Source: Veillonella sp. VA142
GTDB taxonomy: Bacteria; Bacillota; Negativicutes; Veillonellales; Veillonellaceae
Length of the DNA: 47,860 nt
Direction of reading: 5' to 3'
Assembly (NCBI RefSeq): GCF_003992135.1
Contig: NZ_RQVN01000014.1
Location: forward strand, 1-47,860
Below are positions 42,538 to 47,860 of the stretch, in pieces. Position 1 is the first letter of the stretch, and the number at the start of each line of letters is the position of its first letter. The position numbers were made by a program, and so were the translations under genes. Below the pieces are notes generated by a model that searched no databases, was not told the DNA's origin, and saw nothing but the letters and a program-made list of their open reading frames with translations.

Positions 42538-42687
42538 CATAAAAATATTATTGATTTCTTCAATCAGCCTATCGAAGATATTAAAGAAAAAATCAATACC
42601 TTACCTACTGAATTAATTACTTCCAATCAGCCTATTGATACATCGTGTAAAGATATTAATGACTATTTAATAAAGCATTGGTCTTAA
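42538..42687 (+). pseudogene. short coding-like remnant without start codon
   Basis: Open frame reading IIDFFNQPIEDIKEKINTLP and ending INDYLIKHWS before TAA at 42685-42687. An in-frame TAA at 42535 and no ATG/GTG/TTG with a ribosome binding site argue it is a gene fragment. CAATCAGCCTAT occurs twice in it. Family unknown. Confidence 0.3.
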
Positions 42688-42941
42688 TCCGTTCATATTA
42701 ATCAAATATTTGTTTTTAGTGTAATTACGATAGAAAGAAAGACATCTGAACTTAGATAGGGTAGGTTTCTATCATCTGTAATCTTGAGGCACATTTATTG
42801 TAACATTAAAATGAACAAAAAGCAAATTTATTTATATAAAAAAATAAAAATGTTTAAAATTAAGTAAAAATAGATATTCAATTAAATATTTTGTTCACAA
42901 ATTGGATTAAAAATTGTATAATAAAGAAAAGACTTAGGGGA

Positions 42942-42982
42942 AAAACGTGCGAATGCACGTTTTCGAGTGCCGACAGGCACTC
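42942..42982. repeat. two adjacent perfect hairpins
   Basis: AAAACGTGC-GAAT-GCACGTTTT (42942-42963) and GAGTGCC-GACA-GGCACTC (42965-42982), then A-run. First structures on the relaxase side; part of the oriT candidate or RNA leader. Confidence 0.75.
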
Positions 42983-42999
42983 TTAAAAAATATAGAATG

Positions 43000-43073
43000 C
43001 CCATTTACACAGATACCCTTCATTAGAAACAAAAAAATAAATTTTTGGCTAATGAAGGAGTATCTGTAATGGG
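43000..43073. repeat. 25-bp imperfect inverted repeat before the relaxase operon
   Basis: Arms 43000-43026 (CCCATTTACACAGATACCC then TTCATTAG) and 43049-43073 (CTAATGAAGGAGTATCTG then TAATGGG) match with only small gaps. The right arm contains the AAGGAG and ATG of the 41-aa ORF, so pairing would hide its translation start. Confidence 0.8.
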
Positions 43074-43194
43074 CTTTTCTACGAAAAGAAATAAAACGTA
43101 CCGTTTTATAGTCAGTATCTATATGGATACTGACCCATCCGCCCTACGGTACGTTGGAAAGGAGGTTACATGGCTACTTATTATTGCAGTATGA
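43069..43194 (+). CDS. small ORF overlapping the relaxase start, 41 aa
   Basis: AAGGAG eight bases before ATG; MGFSTKRNKTYRFIVSIYMD... ending VTWLLIIAV. Overlaps mobA by 25 bases in another frame. Its ribosome binding site is inside the 25-bp inverted repeat and its body contains nested hairpins, so it looks like a leader peptide that could couple relaxase translation. It may also simply be oriT sequence with chance reading frame. Confidence 0.35.
   Translation: MGFSTKRNKTYRFIVSIYMDTDPSALRYVGKEVTWLLIIAV
43095..43155. other. oriT: nested inverted repeats, candidate oriT core
   Basis: Outer arms AACGTACCGT (43095-43104) and ACGGTACGTT (43146-43155); inner perfect arms GTCAGTATC (43111-43119) and GATACTGAC (43126-43134). 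The inner hairpin is followed by CCATCCGCCCTA, which loosely resembles the sequence after the inverted repeat in MOBQ (RSF1010-type) origins, where a CGCCCT follows the nick region. It lies immediately upstream of the MOBQ relaxase gene. Confidence 0.5.
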
Positions 43195-45275
43195 AAGTTG
43201 GCAATAAAAATACAGGTGCATCAGCATCAGCACACTTCGATTATATTAACCGTGAAGGTAAATATAATACTAGAGATGAAGATCTTGTTGCTACTGGATC
43301 TGGTAATTTACCAGAGTTTACTGATGGCGATGCAAAAGAGTTTTTTAAAGCATGTGAACGTCATGATATTAGAACGCACAGAACTATCACATTTACGCTT
43401 CCAAATGAATTACCAAGAGAAGCACAATTAGAAATTGTAGAAGAATACCGCAAAGTAGTAGCCCCTAACCTACCATATGCTTATGCTATCCATGAAGTAG
43501 ATAGTGCTATTTATGGAGAAAAAAATCCACATTGTCATCTTATGTTTTCTGAAAGAATTGTTGACGAAAGAGTTCAACATTTGGGCGAAGAAGATTTTTT
43601 TGCTAAACGAGGAAAAACTATACATGGCTATGAATATGGCGGTAGTGTAAAAACTAGAATGTATGCTGGAAAATCTAAAACGAAACAAATTTATGAAATT
43701 CGACAAACATTAGCAGATATTACAAATAAAAAATATGAAGAATACGGATTAGATATTCGTATTAGTGCAGATACACTTGCAACACAAGAAAAATCTGCAC
43801 AAAAAAGTGGTGAAGTAGAAGTAAATTTACCAGAACAACCGACCTTTCCAAGATTAAGCCGTGAGATGTTTCACAAGTATAAACATGTGATTAAAGAGGC
43901 TGTTGTACAAATGGAAAATACAAAGGTGATGGAAGTTCCTGAAGAAGTAAAAGAACGTATTTTGTACGAGCAAGAACGTATTTTGACTAAAGAATTAAAG
44001 AAAAATTTAGGAGAGTATAAAGAGAATATTTTAGATAATCAAGAGGCAATGAAATATGCTGTTAATGCTCTTTTAAAAGAACGTCAAATTGTGCAAGATG
44101 TGTTCTATTCTCCATTCCATCGACAAGATTATTTTTCCTACAGTGTAGAAGGTATTGAGATACAAAATACTACACAGGAAGAAGCAAATTATACCTCTTT
44201 AACAGCAAGAGAGGATCTTCGTAATGCTGAAATTGATTACATTTATGGAGAAAAAGAATTACATCGTCTGTTGAAAGATACAAAAATTGCTATACGAAAA
44301 ATTGATGATGAAATCAATTATCTAAGAACTATGAGTAATGAAAAATTACAAACTATGATACTAGATCAAGAGTCTAATGGGGAATATTCTTATACATTAC
44401 ATAAAATCAATAGAAAAGAAGCATTGATAGCTCATTATGAAGAAGTAAATAAAGAAAATGAGGCAATACTACATCGTAAAGAGCTTGAAGAATTGTATAG
44501 GGATAAAGAAAAGTTAGAAATTGATGTATCGGCTCAAAAAGAAGAAGTATTAGAAAAAATAGAAGAACGTGTAGAAATATTGGAATCTTCTAAAATGAAT
44601 TTGGAAGATTTATTAGAAACTGCACAACAAGTATCTAATTATGAAGAGTTAGAAACTATTCATCAAGAAGAATTGACAGAACAAGTTGTAGAGAAAAAAC
44701 ATGAACGTTTATCTGAACAAATAGATAAAGCTGCATCGGATCAGGTAGAAGCAATTGAACAGGCAAGTAAAGAACTTACTCCTGACGACAAACTCAAATT
44801 AAAAATTAGAGATAGATTATTAAATGAAGCAACTAATGGAGAATATGGAAAACTAAAAGAAAAACTCCGCTCAAAAGAAAGTTTAATTGAATATCATAAA
44901 AATAAAACAAAAGATATAGATCAGATGTACAAAGTAAAATATGAGGCTGACTACTTACGTACACAAATGCGAAATATAGAAATGGAATACGTAACTCCTG
45001 CATTAGAAAAAGAAGTAGAGGCAGAGTTTAACAAAGTAAAACAAAAACAGAAAGGAGTATATACGAAATCTAAGAAAAAATTAGAAAAAATTGCCAATAG
45101 TAAGCGAGTAAATCCTAAAACTAAACATAAAGCATCAAAAGTGTTAACGGCAATTAATAAATTAACTAGTGGTGTATCTAATATGCCAACTAATATAAAT
45201 AGACCAGCACCAATTAGAGGGCAACGTGGGTTGCATGCTGATCGTATTCACGTAGAAGATGATTTGATTAGGTAA
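43170..45275 (+). CDS. mobA: MOBQ-family relaxase (MobA/MobL)
   Basis: 701 residues. Relaxase domain at residues 1-210: MATYYCSMKVGNK, ASAHFDYINREGKY, RTITFTLPNELPRE, and the metal-binding HxH motif NPHCHLMFSER (H121, H123), followed by KKYEEYGLDIRIS. The catalytic tyrosine is probably Y18-Y25-like near the N-terminus (HFDYINREGKY). The remaining 490 residues are a long coiled coil with no primase or helicase motif. It nicks oriT, stays bound to the 5' end and leads transfer through VirD4. GGAAAGGAGG ribosome binding site lies six bases upstream. First full gene of the clockwise operon. Confidence 0.93.
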   Translation: MATYYCSMKVGNKNTGASASAHFDYINREGKYNTRDEDLVATGSGNLPEFTDGDAKEFFKACERHDIRTHRTITFTLPNELPREAQLEIVEEYRKVVAPNLPYAYAIHEVDSAIYGEKNPHCHLMFSERIVDERVQHLGEEDFFAKRGKTIHGYEYGGSVKTRMYAGKSKTKQIYEIRQTLADITNKKYEEYGLDIRISADTLATQEKSAQKSGEVEVNLPEQPTFPRLSREMFHKYKHVIKEAVVQMENTKVMEVPEEVKERILYEQERILTKELKKNLGEYKENILDNQEAMKYAVNALLKERQIVQDVFYSPFHRQDYFSYSVEGIEIQNTTQEEANYTSLTAREDLRNAEIDYIYGEKELHRLLKDTKIAIRKIDDEINYLRTMSNEKLQTMILDQESNGEYSYTLHKINRKEALIAHYEEVNKENEAILHRKELEELYRDKEKLEIDVSAQKEEVLEKIEERVEILESSKMNLEDLLETAQQVSNYEELETIHQEELTEQVVEKKHERLSEQIDKAASDQVEAIEQASKELTPDDKLKLKIRDRLLNEATNGEYGKLKEKLRSKESLIEYHKNKTKDIDQMYKVKYEADYLRTQMRNIEMEYVTPALEKEVEAEFNKVKQKQKGVYTKSKKKLEKIANSKRVNPKTKHKASKVLTAINKLTSGVSNMPTNINRPAPIRGQRGLHADRIHVEDDLIR

Positions 45276-45287
45276 AGGAGACATGAT

Positions 45288-46235
45288 ATGAGTGATTATT
45301 CTATGAATGAAGATGAATTTTTAGATGCCTTTAATGGCATGCAAAAGGAACGTGGTATACATATTAGACCTGCATATAATCGTCTGTGGGAACAAGTAGA
45401 ACATAAACCTATCGAAATGCAACGAGAGTTAATGAAAGAAACTTTTGATGACTATGAAGTAAACTATGAAAAAGATGGATTTGTATATACAGAAGCCTAT
45501 AAGCAATCTGCTGAACTTCGTGATGAAATCCAAGATAAACTTCAAGAATATAATCAAAATATCATTGATCAAATTAATGCTCAATTGGAACTTGCTAAGG
45601 AAGATGATATGGAATTAGGGGCAGATATGCCACCAGTAGAACTTGCTAAGGAAGAAGATTTAAATAATCCAGAGTTATTAGAAAATTTTGCTATTAACGT
45701 ATTAGGTGAAAATTATGGAAGAGCTGAAGAGCAAGAATTAGAAGATACTTCTAAAGAAGAAGTGGTTGTACCTGATGAAATTGAAGATGAAGATCTTCGA
45801 CAAAAAGTTAGAGCGGAAGCAAATGAATTATTTAGTGCTTATGTGGCTTATGTAAAAGAACCTAATGAGAAAAAATTACGTCAATTAAATACTAAAATTA
45901 AGGAATATAACAAAGACGCTCAAACTTTAAAAGATAGAAAACCAATTCCAGAATATATTGGTGAAATCCATAAAAAAGAATTGGCGGGTAAAATTGATAG
46001 ATCATTCCTAACACATGCCATTCAGGATATGAAAGCCGATCAAAAAGCAGTTATACATATGTATTTAATTAATAAAAATATTTACGCAGAAGATGTAGCA
46101 AGAGTAATCCAAAAAGCACATACTGAAAAATTAGATGCCACTGATATGTTTAAAGAGTTTAGCAAGATTGCCAATGAAAATAAACGAACTAATGCAAAAG
46201 AATTAAAAGAAAATGGTCAATCCATGGGAATTTAA
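45288..46235 (+). CDS. acidic hypothetical protein downstream of relaxase, 315 aa
   Basis: AAAGGAGACATGAT ribosome binding site 13 bases after mobA. Rich in E, D and K. Contains a short internal repeat, LELAKEDDMELG and VELAKEEDLNN (about 105-132), and a C-terminal helical region (IGEIHKKELAGKIDRSFLTH, AVIHMYLINKNIYAEDVAR). No signal peptide. No family recognised. Its placement suggests a relaxosome or transfer accessory protein. Confidence 0.55.
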   Translation: MSDYSMNEDEFLDAFNGMQKERGIHIRPAYNRLWEQVEHKPIEMQRELMKETFDDYEVNYEKDGFVYTEAYKQSAELRDEIQDKLQEYNQNIIDQINAQLELAKEDDMELGADMPPVELAKEEDLNNPELLENFAINVLGENYGRAEEQELEDTSKEEVVVPDEIEDEDLRQKVRAEANELFSAYVAYVKEPNEKKLRQLNTKIKEYNKDAQTLKDRKPIPEYIGEIHKKELAGKIDRSFLTHAIQDMKADQKAVIHMYLINKNIYAEDVARVIQKAHTEKLDATDMFKEFSKIANENKRTNAKELKENGQSMGI

Positions 46236-46305
46236 TAAAGTAGGTATATATAATAGAGATTTCTAATTGCAGTGATTTTGGGGAAATAAATAGGAAGGTG
46301 ACAGT

Positions 46306-46575
46306 ATGAAACGAATAAAGCCAAGGCGAAGAATAGTTAATATTAAAAATTGTGGAGATATAGAAATAATTAATGACTTTACAGGGAGAGTTATTGATCA
46401 TTGGACTCATTGGTTGCAATATAAAGGTAGACCTTGTAGGGATTGGCAAATTTGGAAAGCTAGTGATTTAGTATACAACGGATTTAATAAAAGATACCAG
46501 TATCGTAAAAAAATTGTAAAGAGTGGTAAAAAGAAAAAAGAACAGGAATTAAAAAAATTGAAAAATATAGCTTAG
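46306..46575 (+). CDS. basic hypothetical protein, 89 aa
   Basis: AGGAAGGTGACAGT before the ATG. Very basic at both ends (MKRIKPRRRIVNIKN and KKIVKSGKKKKEQELKKLK) with a middle region RVIDHWTHWLQYKGRPCRDW. Could bind nucleic acid by charge alone; no motif identified. Lies in the run of small clockwise genes after the relaxase. Confidence 0.5.
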   Translation: MKRIKPRRRIVNIKNCGDIEIINDFTGRVIDHWTHWLQYKGRPCRDWQIWKASDLVYNGFNKRYQYRKKIVKSGKKKKEQELKKLKNIA

Positions 46576-46646
46576 AAAAATTTATAAAAAATTGTGGGAT
46601 ACAAAAGGAAAATGGATAGAGAATTTTAAAGGAGAGGAGGAACTTT

Positions 46647-46826
46647 ATGAGTATGAATGATGTAGAAGAACAATTTATGTTATTAAAGGTAAGAACAGAA
46701 GAAATGGAGCAGAAAATAGCTCAATTAGAAGAAGCATTACAGAATGCACAATCAAAAAATAATGAGTTACAAGCCGAACTTAATTGTATGAAAGAACGAC
46801 ATAAACATTTGGGCTGGAGTAGATAA
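46647..46826 (+). CDS. small coiled-coil protein, 59 aa
   Basis: Excellent ribosome binding site (GGAGAGGAGGAACTTT). The whole product is one predicted coiled coil (MEQKIAQLEEALQNAQSKNN) ending HKHLGWSR. It resembles small oligomerising adaptor proteins; function unknown. Confidence 0.6.
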   Translation: MSMNDVEEQFMLLKVRTEEMEQKIAQLEEALQNAQSKNNELQAELNCMKERHKHLGWSR

Positions 46827-46860
46827 AATGAGTAAAAATAATTAGAAAGAGGTAGATAGT

Positions 46861-47349
46861 ATGAACGTATCAAATATTCATGGTTGGATGTTATGGGTAG
46901 AACCAGAAAGTTGGGAACAGAATACGGAAATTTATGTGGTTTATGATTCATTTGAAAAAGCAAAATCTAAACTAGAAAGTACTTATAAAAGAATTATTAA
47001 TAGAGACATTTCTAGAGATGAATTAATGGACATATTTTCTGGAAGTATACCAACAATACTAACAAAACAAATTTATATTATGGAAGTAACTGGATATATT
47101 CCTGGTGTAGATGTTGATGTATTTTTAGATAGTCAAGATAAAACAATGATTGATGATACTGATGGGAAAGCATATATCGTTGAGGTTAATGAAACAAAAA
47201 AAGAAAAATTACAACAAAAATTACAGGATGCCTATGAACAGTGGCTAAAAGAAACAGGATTATTTCCAATACATTGGGAAATGATACCATGGGTAATTGT
47301 AGACGTTGAAAAGGAGTTATATATAAGTGAAAAAATTAAATTATCTTAA
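46861..47349 (+). CDS. hypothetical protein, 162 aa
   Basis: AGAGGTAGATAGT precedes the ATG. Mixed alpha/beta soluble protein: HGWMLWVEPESWEQNTEIYV, a helix KAKSKLESTYKRIINRDISR, IYIMEVTGYIPGVDVDVFLD, then KKEKLQQKLQDAYEQWLKET and PWVIVDVEKELY. No family recognised. Its 3' end overlaps the next small ORF by 23 bases, indicating a coupled cluster. Confidence 0.55.
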   Translation: MNVSNIHGWMLWVEPESWEQNTEIYVVYDSFEKAKSKLESTYKRIINRDISRDELMDIFSGSIPTILTKQIYIMEVTGYIPGVDVDVFLDSQDKTMIDDTDGKAYIVEVNETKKEKLQQKLQDAYEQWLKETGLFPIHWEMIPWVIVDVEKELYISEKIKLS

Positions 47350-47485
47350 AAATGAATTAGGTTGTAAAACAAATGAGGATTTAATTAACTTTATGTTAAA
47401 AAACCCTAAGCATCCAAGAACTATTGAATTGAAAGAAATTTTACAATTTTTAAAACTAAATGAGGGTAAAAATGAGTGGAAATAA
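47327..47485 (+). CDS. small LGCKTNEEL-module protein, 52 aa (copy 1)
   Basis: GTG start ten bases after AAGGAG. Product contains NELGCKTNEDLINFMLKNP and RTIELKEILQFLKL. Almost the same block appears in the next ORF (QELGCKTNEELLDFMLENP, RTRKLIEIIQFLEL) and, more distantly, at the N-terminus of the RadC-like protein. Function unknown. Confidence 0.6.
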   Translation: MKKLNYLKNELGCKTNEDLINFMLKNPKHPRTIELKEILQFLKLNEGKNEWK

Positions 47486-47639
47486 ATCAATTTATGAACT
47501 TTTTGGAAAAATATTACAGAATACTAAGCAGGAACTTGGGTGTAAGACAAACGAAGAGTTACTTGACTTTATGTTAGAAAATCCTAAAGATCCAAGAACT
47601 AGGAAATTGATAGAAATTATACAGTTTTTAGAGCTATGA
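47472..47639 (+). CDS. small LGCKTNEEL-module protein, 55 aa (copy 2)
   Basis: ATG overlaps the end of copy 1 by 14 bases, with GAGGG upstream. Begins MSGNKSIYELFGKILQNTKQ, linking the SIYELFG opening of the RadC-like protein (KTIYEHFG) with the shared module. Appears to be a truncated duplicate of that N-terminal region. It ends ten bases before the next ATG. Confidence 0.6.
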   Translation: MSGNKSIYELFGKILQNTKQELGCKTNEELLDFMLENPKDPRTRKLIEIIQFLEL

Positions 47640-47648
47640 AGGTAAAAA

Positions 47649-47860
47649 ATGAGTGAATATAAAACAATTTATGAACACTTTGGATGTAACTCCAAAGAAG
47701 AATTATTTAAAGAGTTAGAACTTGAATCTCCAAAAGTACAAGAGTTAATGGATTTATATAAACTGGTTAATGATAAAGCGAATATAACATTAGATGAAAA
47801 AGATGTTGTAGATGATTTTATTCGAGAGCATAATTTATACCCACCAGATGATACCAATAT
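47649..47860 (+). CDS. N-terminal part of RadC-like repeat protein (3' end outside window)
   Basis: GAAGGT ribosome binding site, then MSEYKTIYEHFGCNSKEELF... to HNLYPPDDTN at the window edge. This matches the inner linker of the gene at 1-1658 (TIYEYFGCSSKDELF ... HGLYPQEDTN). In that linker DTN is followed 15 codons later by FKTEKELLEI, and the window begins with (R)FKTENEIREI. The two partial genes are therefore most simply one gene interrupted by the ends of the sequence. Confidence 0.75.
   Translation, partial: MSEYKTIYEHFGCNSKEELFKELELESPKVQELMDLYKLVNDKANITLDEKDVVDDFIREHNLYPPDDTN

Larger units (their letters stand above)
42275..42940. other. non-coding region between T4SS and oriT candidate
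   Basis: Promoter region of the T4SS operon plus structures listed separately: the 95-base inverted element, a coding-like remnant, and GATAGAAA/TTTCTATC arms near 42729 and 42768. AATTGTATAATAAAG near 42913-42927 contains a TATAAT toward the relaxase side. Confidence 0.45.

Overview
The window reads as an almost complete conjugative plasmid of an AT-rich diderm Firmicute (Negativicutes). Veillonella or a close relative is my best guess. The main clue is a trimeric autotransporter adhesin whose beta-barrel anchor is followed by an SLH domain, an arrangement that suits Negativicutes, where SLH domains tie the outer membrane to peptidoglycan. Both window ends lie inside one RadC-like gene. Aligning that gene with its own internal duplicate suggests only about 41 bases are missing between base 47860 and base 1, so the molecule is probably a circle of about 47.9 kb opened inside this gene.

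Layout. (1) 1-15.3 kb, plus strand: RadC/JAB repeat protein, small ORFs, topoisomerase III, a coiled-coil protein, a VirB1-like transglycosylase, ArdC-like antirestriction protein, the adhesin, and several unknown proteins including a YdjM-like membrane protein. A bidirectional terminator closes this half at 15.34 kb. (2) 15.35-20.4 kb, minus strand: serine recombinase, orphan C5 DNA methyltransferase, a tiny membrane-peptide cassette (this one on plus), then parA, an AbiEi/AbiEii-type toxin-antitoxin pair and a ribbon-helix-helix gene in one operon, and a small putative regulator. (3) 20.4-27.1 kb, replication: three Rep_3-type initiator genes (the first one ends inside an IS1182-family element), a lipoprotein, eight iterons, a triplicated 188-bp repeat, and a second tiny-peptide cassette. 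(4) 27.2-42.3 kb, minus strand: a complete-looking P-type (Trb/VirB) type IV secretion operon with VirD4, VirB8, VirB9, a VirB10 split into two genes, VirB11, VirB2, VirB3, VirB4, two VirB5-like and two VirB6-like proteins, one of the latter fused to an M23 peptidase. (5) 42.3-43.2 kb: hairpin-rich non-coding region, the best oriT candidate. (6) 43.2-47.9 kb, plus strand: MOBQ (MobA/MobL) relaxase, accessory unknowns and small paralogous proteins running into the RadC gene.

On the circle, two transcription fronts leave the putative oriT: the relaxase and leading-region genes run clockwise through the wrap to 15.33 kb, and most secretion, replication and maintenance genes run the other way, meeting at the terminator at 15.34 kb. 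Stability (ParA, TA, resolvase), host-defence evasion (ArdC, orphan methyltransferase, RadC-like protein), mating (T4SS, relaxase, TopB, adhesin) and replication are all present. The most unusual material is non-coding: six intergenic arrays with a 9-bp period, a 20-24 bp box repeated before unrelated genes, and two matching tiny-peptide cassettes. No tRNA, rRNA or CRISPR array was seen.
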